From positions 1 through 8,982 of the forward strand of contig CAJCIF010000451.1 of NCBI GenBank assembly GCA_903970355.1: a DNA stretch of 8,982 bases, given 5' to 3'. A program made the translations under genes and the position numbers. This DNA is from Actinomycetota bacterium (GTDB lineage Bacteria; Cyanobacteriota; Vampirovibrionia; Obscuribacterales; Obscuribacteraceae). A model generated the notes under the pieces. That model was given only the letters and a program-made list of their open reading frames with translations. It was not told the DNA's origin and made no database searches. Of this stretch, positions 1-6,593 are shown one piece after another; position 1 is the first letter of the stretch; each line of letters begins with the position of its first letter.

Positions 1-680
1 TTTGAGAGGGCCTGGCAGATGATCGCTAAATCGTCTGTGGATAAAGTGACTCTATTATCGGTATAAAAAAGAGTATTCGGTCTGATCAGTCTGTGATTGA
101 GGTCAATCGGTCCGGTGGGGAACGTCATATAATTCAGAGCGGTTGCTGCCGCTTGCTGCTGACCTACATCACCACTTTTTAGCGTTTCTATGAGAGTTGG
201 AACTGCGAGATTGCCCATTGCTGGAAAAATTGCTCTTGCGTAAATTAGTTCTCCCCGTTCATCCATTGCTTTTAGAATTGGTTTAATCGCAGGCTTGCCT
301 ATTTTGGTTAAAACTTGCGAGCAAACAAAGCCAACATCTTGGGATGATGAATTCAAATTTTGGGCTAAAACTGGAGCGATATCTGTCCCCAATAATTCCA
401 ATTGAGCTATTGCAGATTGTTTGGCAGCTTCTCTTTCCTCTCGCTCCCTTCGATTCTTAATTGCCGCATCAGGGTCGTTTTGACCGTAGATATTGTGCTT
501 AAGCTCTGCCAGCTTCATCAATATATCTTGCGCTTGTTTGACAGCGGTAGCTGCTTCAGTTTCCTTCTGAATTTCTTCACGCGTCTTTCGGTGTTCTGCA
601 CCGACTACAGTGCTTGCATTGAACAAAAAATAAGCAGTTAACAAGGTGGAAATTAATAGTCGAGGCGTCAATGTTTTCAT
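1..680 (-). CDS. Secreted HEAT-like repeat protein (partial, C-terminus off the left edge)
   Basis: The frame opens at the ATG at 680-678 and stays open to the window edge, giving about 226 visible residues. Residues 1-28 form a Sec-type signal peptide: an N-terminal Lys and Arg, a hydrophobic core at about 8-21, and a plausible cleavage site after VVGA. Residues 30-92 are highly charged and probably helical or coiled coil (REEIQKE, RREREEREAAK). From about residue 93 come paired helices typical of HEAT/PBS-lyase-type repeats, with units such as IAPVLAQNL, AIKPILKAM and AVPTLIETLKSG followed by an Ala-rich helix. HEAT-like repeats generally act as protein-binding scaffolds; the partner here is unknown. 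The start codon overlaps the stop of the upstream TPR lipoprotein gene (ATGA), so the two are probably translationally coupled and may act together in the envelope. The signal peptide and operon position are seen directly; the repeat assignment rests on pattern only. Confidence 0.72.
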   Translation of the reverse strand, partial: MKTLTPRLLISTLLTAYFLFNASTVVGAEHRKTREEIQKETEAATAVKQAQDILMKLAELKHNIYGQNDPDAAIKNRREREEREAAKQSAIAQLELLGTDIAPVLAQNLNSSSQDVGFVCSQVLTKIGKPAIKPILKAMDERGELIYARAIFPAMGNLAVPTLIETLKSGDVGQQQAAATALNYMTFPTGPIDLNHRLIRPNTLFYTDNRVTLSTDDLAIICQALS

Positions 681-1534
681 TTGCTTTTGTTCTTCCCTTC
701 TTTATCCAACAGTTTCTCGTAGCATTCTTCCATACCAGAACGTGTCCAGTCCCACGTCTTAGGCGCAATGGCGTAGGCCGCTTTGTAATCGGCGATTGCT
801 TCGCGGTATTTGCCTAGATGTTTTTCAGCATCCGCTCTCGATATCATCATCCAATCGCTTTTGGGAAACATCTGCAAACCTTCATTGCATACTTTAAGAG
901 ACTTGTCCCAATCTGAAATAGCGTTATAAGAGCCTGCTAAAATCGCATGGGCATTCTCATTTTTTGGCTGGAGTTTAATAGCCTCCTCAAGATCCAATTG
1001 GGTCGCTTCCCGCTCTCCCAATCCATCTTCAGCCCAGCCGCGCAAGCCCAAGACATGCGCATCGTGCGGTTTAAGTTTTAGCGCTTGCGTAAAATCGGTT
1101 ACGGCTTTTTCTTTATTCTCTTTAGTATTGGTGTAAACGTAACAAGTACCTCGCGAGACGAGGGCATCGTGGTTGTCTGGTTCGAGCTCCAGAATCTTTG
1201 ACCAATCTGGTATGGCACCTGCCCAATCCTTTTGTCTTCCCTTGGCATCGGCTCGTAAGTGATAAGCCCTCACGATGGATGTTTCCCGGCTAATGAAGTC
1301 ATCTAAGAGCTGGATTGCTTCAACGTTCTTATTTTGATCTATCAATCTCTGAGCACCATCCAGAAGCTTTTTCTCTTCAATAGGGTCAAGCGGTGGTTTA
1401 CTTTCTGTCTTATTCACGTTTTGGTTGACCGGGGGCTTTGCATTCTCGGGAGCATCAGAGCAACCTGCTAAAAAACCAATTGGTAGCAGCAAGAGAGATA
1501 TCTTGATTAGCAGCGATAACGATGTATCTCTCAT
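677..1534 (-). CDS. TPR-repeat lipoprotein
   Basis: This 285-residue protein begins with a lipoprotein signal: a hydrophobic stretch at about residues 5-22, then the lipobox LAGC with Cys25 as the likely lipidated residue. The mature protein should therefore be membrane-anchored. A Pro/Asn/Lys-rich linker (about 27-52) leads into roughly six tetratricopeptide units spanning about 53-260. Recognisable units include WAGAIPDWSKILELEPDN, KAVTDFTQALKLKPHD, ATQLDLEEAIKLQPKN and YREAIADYKAAYAIAPK. TPR arrays usually mediate protein-protein contacts and have no catalysis of their own. The start is supported by a strong GAGGAGG site about 5 bases upstream (1540-1546). It overlaps the next gene on the same strand by 4 bp (ATGA), indicating an operon with the HEAT-like secreted protein. 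The binding partner and process cannot be told from the sequence. Confidence 0.88.
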   Translation of the reverse strand: MRDTSLSLLIKISLLLLPIGFLAGCSDAPENAKPPVNQNVNKTESKPPLDPIEEKKLLDGAQRLIDQNKNVEAIQLLDDFISRETSIVRAYHLRADAKGRQKDWAGAIPDWSKILELEPDNHDALVSRGTCYVYTNTKENKEKAVTDFTQALKLKPHDAHVLGLRGWAEDGLGEREATQLDLEEAIKLQPKNENAHAILAGSYNAISDWDKSLKVCNEGLQMFPKSDWMMISRADAEKHLGKYREAIADYKAAYAIAPKTWDWTRSGMEECYEKLLDKEGKNKSK

Positions 1535-1657
1535 GCGTCCCTCCTCAAACGATCAATACTTTACTGCACTCGCCCAAACATTAGCTGAAGTGTTTGCCAA
1601 TTTCTCTGCTAGCCTATTAATTCAGTAGGATGGGCTTAAGTTACCTGCGTGGGTGAA
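1535..1657. promoter_or_regulatory. Divergent intergenic region between the TPR lipoprotein and the four-gene operon
   Basis: About 120 bp separate the two divergent starts, so promoters for both directions should lie here. On the plus strand a weak candidate is TTGCCA (1594-1599) with TATTAA (1615-1620), spaced 15 bases, which is shorter than ideal. On the minus strand the strong GAGGAGG ribosome site of the lipoprotein gene is at 1540-1546, but I see no convincing -35/-10 pair. No clear operator repeat is visible. Confidence 0.35.
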
Positions 1658-2242
1658 ATGTACGACCAACTTAGAGCTTTGCCAATTCCAGTTCTTGTCT
1701 TTGATTTGATTCTTTACGGCCTTTTGCCACTGTGGCTGATCATGGGATTCATTGATTATTGCTGCCACCGTCATTCTAAAATCGAAGAAACTGCTGGTAT
1801 TAAAGAATCACTTTTTCATGCTCTCATGGGAGTGCAAATTGGCATACCGATATTCCTCGGATTATTGTTTGAAATAAACGTAGGCATATTGCTCATAATG
1901 TTTGGCGCTCTTATTTTCCATGTATGGGTAGCCCATCAGGATGTGAGCTACGCAAGACAGCATCGCAATATCAGCATGTTGGAATTGCATGTTCACAGTT
2001 TTATGGAAACGCTTCCATTCTATGCGGTGGCGCTTATCATTTGTATCAACTGGAATGCATTCATAGACCTGATTAGTTTCAATTGGGCTGGACACCTCGG
2101 TCTCATTTACACACCAAAGAGTTCAGCACATTACTTGCTATGTTATGTGGCGCTTATGATCTTCGCCGACATTCTCCCATACATTGGGGAATTGCTCAGA
2201 TGTTGGAACCACAAAAGGAAAGCGCAATCAGTATCCTCTTAA
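1658..2242 (+). CDS. His-rich multi-pass integral membrane protein, possible metal-dependent enzyme
   Basis: This protein of about 194 residues has at least four hydrophobic segments, near residues 10-33, 58-90, 119-139 and 157-178. Numbered from the ATG at 1658, many His and acidic residues sit in or beside them: Asp33, His37, His39, Glu43, Glu44, His54, His88, His93, His102, His111, His113 and Glu117. The pattern DYxxHRxxxIEExxGxKES followed by ELHVHSFMExLP looks like conserved metal-ligand signatures. I loosely recognise these from a family of small bacterial membrane proteins without established function; it is reminiscent of, but not clearly, the fatty acid hydroxylase/desaturase type. 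A GTG at 1649 is an alternative start three codons upstream; ATG 1658 has a nearby GGGTGA. It is first in an operon, and its stop lies 4-19 bases before the ketosynthase start. An acyl-chain or lipid oxidation role is inferred from the neighbours only. Confidence 0.75.
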   Translation: MYDQLRALPIPVLVFDLILYGLLPLWLIMGFIDYCCHRHSKIEETAGIKESLFHALMGVQIGIPIFLGLLFEINVGILLIMFGALIFHVWVAHQDVSYARQHRNISMLELHVHSFMETLPFYAVALIICINWNAFIDLISFNWAGHLGLIYTPKSSAHYLLCYVALMIFADILPYIGELLRCWNHKRKAQSVSS

Positions 2243-2261
2243 CTTTATGGGAACTAAGGAA

Positions 2262-3509
2262 ATGTCTATACCTGCATACATCACAGCCAGCGGTAATTAT
2301 CTGCCCGGGCAGCCAATCGGCAACGAGGAGATGGAATCTTATCTCGGTGCTGTAAATGGCAAAGAATCCAGATTGCGCAAAAAAATATTGAAAAGCAATG
2401 GCATAGTAAGTCGGCACTATGCAATGGATCGCGAACAACGATCGACTCATCAGAATAGTGAGCTGGCCGCCAATGCAATAGTTGATTGCTTGCGAAAATC
2501 GACGATCGATAAAAGTAAGGTTGATATGTTGGCAGTGGCAACGACGCAGGGTGACCTGCCATTGCCAGGCATGGCAAGCGTTGTGCAGGCTGTTTTGCAA
2601 CTGCCTCCTTGTGAGATCCTCACCACCCATGGTGTATGCAGCTCCAGCATGATGGCACTTAAAAGTGCAACAAATGCCGTGCGTCTTGGCGATAAACGCA
2701 ACGCTATCGTTTGTGCATCCGAACTTTCTTCCAGGTTGCTGAAAAAATCCCGTTATGAAGCTTTGGATAATCAGGAGTTTGACTTCGAAGCAGAATTCTT
2801 GCGATGGATGCTTTCAGATGGCGCTGGTGCCATGTTGATTCAAGATACGCCCCGACAACGTGGATTGAGTTTACGTGTTGATTGGATTGAGATTCTCTCC
2901 TTTGCCAGCAGCTACGATCTTTGCATGTCTTGCGGCACAACCAATCAGCGCGCCTGGACCGTAAAAGATGGTCGCGAGGCACGCTCGTCGAGTCAAAGTT
3001 CAGAACCGCAGAACGGCAAATATAGTACAGCAGCTCTTGCAACCATGCCGAAAGTTGCCAGCCCAGCTAAATATTTGGATGAAGCAGTATCATGGCAAGA
3101 CTACGACACATACGCGGAAGCAGAACGAGCCGGTGCTCTTCTCATTCGCCAGAACCTGAATATTCTGCAAGAGATAGTGAAAGTTGGAGTAGATGGATTC
3201 CTCCGGCTTATCAATGCAGGTCGAATTGATCCTGATCAAATTGATCATTTTGTTTGTCATTACTCTTCTCACTATTTCCGCACCGAAATTCTCAAGCTTT
3301 CGCAAATGCTGGGTTGTTATATTCCAGAAGAGAAGTGGTTCACCAACCTCTACACTAAGGGGAATACCGGGGCTGCTGCTCTTTTCATTGCACTGGATGA
3401 ACTTATTTCGTCGAATAAGTTGGTTCCAGGTCAAGTTGTTTTTTGTGTCGTTCCGGAAAGCGGAAGATTTTGTACCGCCTATGCGAAACTTACCGTAGTG
3501 GAGGGTTAA
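2262..3509 (+). CDS. KASIII-like (FabH-superfamily) 3-oxoacyl-ACP synthase
   Basis: This thiolase-fold condensing enzyme has 415 residues from the ATG at 2262. The N-terminus AYITASGNYLPG and the block LAVATTQGDLPLPG are typical of KASIII. The nucleophile is Cys126 in THGVCSSSMMALKSA. The rest of the triad is His333 in HFVCHYSSH and Asn368 in GNTGAAAL, so it should be catalytically competent. These enzymes condense an acyl-CoA or acyl-ACP with malonyl-ACP (or another acyl unit). It is much longer than E. coli FabH (317 residues). The Cys-to-His distance is 207 residues against 132 in FabH, implying an insertion of about 75 residues around 219-295 that includes a CMSC motif. An alternative ATG at 2247 adds five residues; 2262 fits the family N-terminus better, although its AAGGA site is very close. 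The gene lies between the membrane protein and a diiron oxygenase, which suggests specialised metabolism, not housekeeping fatty acid synthesis. Confidence 0.88.
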   Translation: MSIPAYITASGNYLPGQPIGNEEMESYLGAVNGKESRLRKKILKSNGIVSRHYAMDREQRSTHQNSELAANAIVDCLRKSTIDKSKVDMLAVATTQGDLPLPGMASVVQAVLQLPPCEILTTHGVCSSSMMALKSATNAVRLGDKRNAIVCASELSSRLLKKSRYEALDNQEFDFEAEFLRWMLSDGAGAMLIQDTPRQRGLSLRVDWIEILSFASSYDLCMSCGTTNQRAWTVKDGREARSSSQSSEPQNGKYSTAALATMPKVASPAKYLDEAVSWQDYDTYAEAERAGALLIRQNLNILQEIVKVGVDGFLRLINAGRIDPDQIDHFVCHYSSHYFRTEILKLSQMLGCYIPEEKWFTNLYTKGNTGAAALFIALDELISSNKLVPGQVVFCVVPESGRFCTAYAKLTVVEG

Positions 3510-3512
3510 CTA

Positions 3513-4208
3513 ATGTCTACGGCAGAAAAGATGCTCACACCGACAAGCGATGTTCAAGCGCTTTTGCGAGACTTGACGCTTGCTTGGTTTGATTTTGAAA
3601 GACGGTTATCTCGTATTCCAATTATTGAGCGCCTGGAGCGAGGCGAATTCACAATAGAACACTACCAAATGCTGCTGCGAAATCTTCGCCCGCAAGTTGT
3701 AGAGGGTGCCCGTTGGATTACGCGAGCTGCATCCAGTTTCACCGCTGATTTTGCAGAGCTTCGCTCGAAAGTGATCGGGCATGCCTATGATGAGCATCGA
3801 GACTATAAACTGCTCGAGCACGATTACGTAAAAGTTGGTGGCAATCTCGATGATATTGTTTCAGCTCAGCGTAATATCGGTACCGAAGCTTTAGCAGCAT
3901 ACTTGATGCAACAGGCATCGCTTCCCAATCCCATTAACTTGCTGGGTGCAATGTTCATCATTGAAGGACTTGGCCAGAAAATGGCGGAACGATGGGCTTT
4001 GCGAATTCAAAGCGCGTTGAGTATAAATGAAGAGTCGACTTCGTTTCTTTCCTATCACGGCAAAAACGATGAAAGTCACATCGATAAAATGATGTCGATT
4101 TTCACAAATGAACCGGCGGCAGTTGAAAGGCATGCGGAAATTGTTAAGACTGCACGTGTTGTGGCGAGGCTTTATGCCTTGCAGTTAGAGGAAATTGACA
4201 ATGTATAA
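3513..4208 (+). CDS. Heme-oxygenase-like diiron oxidase/oxygenase (HDO / iron-containing redox enzyme family)
   Basis: This is a soluble, all-helical protein of 231 residues in the TenA/heme-oxygenase-like fold. Candidate ligands occur in the order expected for HDO enzymes: Glu64 (QVVEGARW), Glu94 and His103 (DEHRDYKLLEHDY), Glu151 (FIIEGLG), and His182, Asp186 and His189 (HGKNDESH). The HxxxDxxH spacing in the last core helix matches the diiron site of SznF. Known members include UndA (oxidative decarboxylation of fatty acids to terminal alkenes), BesC and SznF (N-oxygenation), so the family uses O2 and two irons on amines, amino acids or fatty acids. The start has a good GGAGGG site at 3500-3505, and the gap from the ketosynthase stop is 3 bp. 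Its neighbours suggest that the substrate is an acyl product of the ketosynthase, but this is inference. The fold and metal site are well supported; the reaction is unknown. Confidence 0.85.
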   Translation: MSTAEKMLTPTSDVQALLRDLTLAWFDFERRLSRIPIIERLERGEFTIEHYQMLLRNLRPQVVEGARWITRAASSFTADFAELRSKVIGHAYDEHRDYKLLEHDYVKVGGNLDDIVSAQRNIGTEALAAYLMQQASLPNPINLLGAMFIIEGLGQKMAERWALRIQSALSINEESTSFLSYHGKNDESHIDKMMSIFTNEPAAVERHAEIVKTARVVARLYALQLEEIDNV

Positions 4209-5055
4209 CAGGATCAACCCCTCGTTGCTCGACGTGCTGGTTGTTGATGACACACTGCCTATTGATAAGGAAGCCCTGGGCTACTGGATCGCAAATCTAA
4301 AAAATCCGCTTAGGGCTAGTGTTATGCATTTATGCCGTTTTTCAGCGACATGCATACTCTGTATTACATACTTTTTGAAGCGTTTCGTCCCAATACAATT
4401 TGCTGCCCACAACGCGTTGCAAGGGACAATTTGTTGGTTCATGCGCTGGTTCGTGACTCCAGAAGCCAACATTCTTGTATTAAGACACTTCTGGACGGAA
4501 TCGAATCTCATCAACTTCATCATTTCGAACTCGAATCGGAAAAATGTTGAGTTGGCGAAACTTTACCCGAAGAAGATTGAAGACTTTATGGAGCAGAGCT
4601 TTGTGCAGCACGACATTGTCCTAATGAATGCTTTGCACGATCTTGGTACCTGCAATGATGAGCTGTGGCCCATACCAAAAGAAAAGCTGGATTTTTCAAC
4701 TATTCGAAAAATTGAAATTAATCCGGATGAACACGAGAAAAAATGGACGCAATTTCTCGATTTTGAAACTGCACACGAACTTTTCAAAGCAATGTTTTGT
4801 TTACTGCTCACAGCAGATGAATATGAGAGGTCGATCAATTCGTTGCAGTTCGATCATACGCTTGCACTGCGAATCGCGCGTATTACCGGCAATCCTGAAC
4901 TTGCAACGATGGCCTACAATACTTTTCCTCTATTTCTTGTGGGGCCATTGCGTCTGTCGCAGCGCTTCGTTATGCATGGACTTTTCACTGAACATCTAAA
5001 TGCATACTTGGAGCAACTAAAAGACGAAGTGAAATCAGGTCAACTCGTCTCATAG
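4201..5055 (+). CDS. Conserved-looking protein of unknown function, probably membrane-associated
   Basis: I do not recognise this 284-residue protein with confidence. Numbered from ATG 4201, it has one clear hydrophobic segment at about 44-66, flanked by Arg/Lys and Cys residues, another hydrophobic stretch at about 74-85, and a shorter one near 239-250. His and acidic residues are scattered through predicted helices: His70, HFWTE (His96, Glu100), QHD (His137, Asp138), His146, TAHELF (His192), FDH (His219), and MHGLFTEH (His259, Glu264, His265). Metal binding is possible but unproven. The ATG overlaps the stop of the diiron oxygenase gene (ATGTATAA) and is preceded by AGAGGA about 8 bases away, so it is the last gene of the same operon and probably translationally coupled. 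A TTG two codons upstream is an unlikely alternative. It ends 10 bp from a convergent gene. A role as accessory or partner to the oxygenase is inference. Confidence 0.72.
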   Translation: MYNRINPSLLDVLVVDDTLPIDKEALGYWIANLKNPLRASVMHLCRFSATCILCITYFLKRFVPIQFAAHNALQGTICWFMRWFVTPEANILVLRHFWTESNLINFIISNSNRKNVELAKLYPKKIEDFMEQSFVQHDIVLMNALHDLGTCNDELWPIPKEKLDFSTIRKIEINPDEHEKKWTQFLDFETAHELFKAMFCLLLTADEYERSINSLQFDHTLALRIARITGNPELATMAYNTFPLFLVGPLRLSQRFVMHGLFTEHLNAYLEQLKDEVKSGQLVS

Positions 5056-5065
5056 CTTTCCACGT

Positions 5066-6415
5066 TTAGTTAAACCACATGGCGAAACCTGGGAAATGTT
5101 CGCCGAACTCGGCAGGAAGCTTAGACCAAACTCCGGATTCCGACATTTTACCTTTCTCCAGATATGGTTCGGCGCTTTTACCTTGTATCCAGAGCACGAT
5201 GTCCAATGTGCTCGGCTCCAAGAAAACTTTCCGTAAGTTGACACCTTGTTTATCATTGCCCCGCCAAAACGGGATCAGCAGATCTCCGGCAAGAAGTTTA
5301 TGTGCTTCTTCCATAGCGTTTAACCAGGCGGTTATCATTTCTTTCTTTACTTTTACTCCCGGGATAATACCAGTTTGTTTCGGGTTTGGGAGCCATTCAC
5401 GATCATCGTCTGTTTCAGCCATAATATATTTCCAAGATTCTTTGCTTTGATCAGTCACTGCCTCCAGGTGATGCAGTGATTCTTCCATTCTTTGTGGCTC
5501 CACTACAGCCCATCTGATCGAATGTACTCCTGCGAGCAGATCGAGCAAATCACTGCATTCTGCATCTTCATTGAAAATGCGCACGCGCTGGCTAAGAAAT
5601 TTGTATGGTGAATCGACATTACTAAAAAGCAGATGAGCGGTTCGATCAAATGTATCCCTTGTATCGTAAGCCAGATAGATATCAATAAACGCCATGAGAA
5701 GATGACAGTATCCTCTCAACCAGTGCACATCGCCACGATCGAAATTGATGACAAAACGCTCTGCCTGACCTTGCTTTATGTGTCTGCTTGTCTGAACCAT
5801 TGTATAGAGCTTCCACAGTGTTTCGTCTGCATCTACTTTGCCATCCCTATTTAGATCGAGACGAATTAATCCGACATGCAGCGGTAGTTGAACGTTCGGA
5901 TCCTTAATATCAGAAAGAGTTGCTTCTGATTTCGAGAGATTTTCCAAAAGATTCTCGGCTATTCTCCTAGCCCCACCATAGGTAAGGAGTGCCGGTTTCG
6001 GGTTGAAAGGCAGCGGAAATTGGTGGCCAGAATTATCAAAGTTAGGAAATGGATCATGCACGCCATAGACATAAAAATCTTGCATCAACTTTTCGACGGC
6101 TCGGAAGAATTGGAGCATTCCGAGACCGAAGCGCAATTGATCATCATCGCTATGCTGCTGTAATTCAGATGCCAGTGCTACCTCGCCTTCTTGAAGTTTT
6201 CCCTCCAGCAGGTATTTTTCAAGCACTGGAACTGCATAATCCTTTTTGAATCGAGTATGCGATACGTGTCCTTTATGTGCTTTCGGCTTTACCGTTTCAA
6301 AAGCTGGCATGTATGGAGATGATGGCAGTTCAGATGCCGCGAATGCCGGTCCAAGATTGCCGTTGAACAACGATGCAATAAGTATTGAGGAAATGATTCG
6401 AGTACGAATGCGCAT
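5066..6415 (-). CDS. Secreted protein with a single EF-hand calcium-binding loop
   Basis: This 449-residue protein starts with a Sec signal peptide: Arg-rich residues 1-6, a hydrophobic core at about 8-18, and an AFA-A cleavage site near residue 26. Residues 187-198 form a textbook EF-hand loop (DLNRDGKVDADE) with Asp187, Asn189, Asp191, Gly192, Val194 and Glu198 all at canonical positions. It is flanked by helix-like sequence (PLHVGLIRL before, LWKLYTMV after), so Ca2+ binding is likely. The remainder looks alpha-helical and partly TPR-like, for example at about 60-110 (VLEKYLLEGKLQEGEVALASELQ), but I recognise no catalytic motif. The start is fixed by a perfect AGGAGG at 6420-6425, 4 bases before ATG. 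It is convergent with the four-gene operon and lies downstream of xylA on the same strand, separated by a terminator-like hairpin, so it is probably transcribed alone. The function is unknown; the protein is exported to the periplasm or beyond. Confidence 0.8.
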   Translation of the reverse strand: MRIRTRIISSILIASLFNGNLGPAFAASELPSSPYMPAFETVKPKAHKGHVSHTRFKKDYAVPVLEKYLLEGKLQEGEVALASELQQHSDDDQLRFGLGMLQFFRAVEKLMQDFYVYGVHDPFPNFDNSGHQFPLPFNPKPALLTYGGARRIAENLLENLSKSEATLSDIKDPNVQLPLHVGLIRLDLNRDGKVDADETLWKLYTMVQTSRHIKQGQAERFVINFDRGDVHWLRGYCHLLMAFIDIYLAYDTRDTFDRTAHLLFSNVDSPYKFLSQRVRIFNEDAECSDLLDLLAGVHSIRWAVVEPQRMEESLHHLEAVTDQSKESWKYIMAETDDDREWLPNPKQTGIIPGVKVKKEMITAWLNAMEEAHKLLAGDLLIPFWRGNDKQGVNLRKVFLEPSTLDIVLWIQGKSAEPYLEKGKMSESGVWSKLPAEFGEHFPGFAMWFN

Positions 6416-6418
6416 TGA

Positions 6419-6425
6419 TCCTCCT
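6419..6425 (-). promoter_or_regulatory. Strong ribosome binding site of the EF-hand gene
   Basis: On the minus strand this reads AGGAGGA. The AGGAGG core lies 4 bases before the ATG at 6415-6413. It fixes the start chosen for the EF-hand protein, which also begins cleanly with a signal peptide. Confidence 0.75.
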
Positions 6426-6508
6426 GCCGACTTATTTCGAGCCGGCTAGTGAACGCCAAGAATTTTTCCAATTCTTTCGTACTTCAAACAAACAAAGTCA
6501 TGTGACAG

Positions 6509-6524
6509 ACACTTTCAAAAGTGT
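6509..6524. repeat. Short inverted repeat upstream of the EF-hand gene
   Basis: ACACTTT and AAAGTGT form a perfect 7-bp inverted repeat with a 2-base centre, about 95-110 bases upstream of the EF-hand gene start. It is too tight for a good RNA hairpin with all pairs formed, but it would suit a dimeric DNA-binding protein. No poly-T tract follows on either strand. A regulator site is possible; chance is also possible at this length. Confidence 0.3.
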
Positions 6525-6560
6525 TCGTTAGAGATGCTGCTGTTCTTCCTCCTAAGAATA

Positions 6561-6593
6561 GGAGAGGAGACACGAATGCGGTGTCCCCTCTCC
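6561..6593 (-). terminator. Hairpin terminator of xylA
   Basis: The arms are 6561-6573 and 6581-6593, 13 bp each, with a 7-base loop. In the minus-strand transcript every position pairs, the one non-Watson-Crick pair being G-U. On the plus strand the same position is an A-C mismatch, so the structure favours the xylA transcript. It begins 22 bases after the xylA stop and is followed by UAUUCUU, a modest U-rich tail. This fits an intrinsic terminator separating xylA from the EF-hand gene. Confidence 0.7.

Noticed and set aside
2184..2261. Longer ketosynthase reading starting at 2184
   Set aside because: It would overlap the end of the membrane protein by about 59 bases, has no ribosome site, and the KASIII-like N-terminus begins at MSIPAYITASG (2262).
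5064..5075. GTTTA/TAAAC inverted repeat between the convergent genes
   Set aside because: Five AT-rich pairs with a 2-base loop make neither a stable hairpin nor a convincing operator.
5081..5104. Possible hairpin GGCGAA/TTCGCC just after the four-gene operon as a terminator
   Set aside because: Only 6 bp with a 12-base loop, no U-tract, and it lies inside the convergent EF-hand coding sequence.
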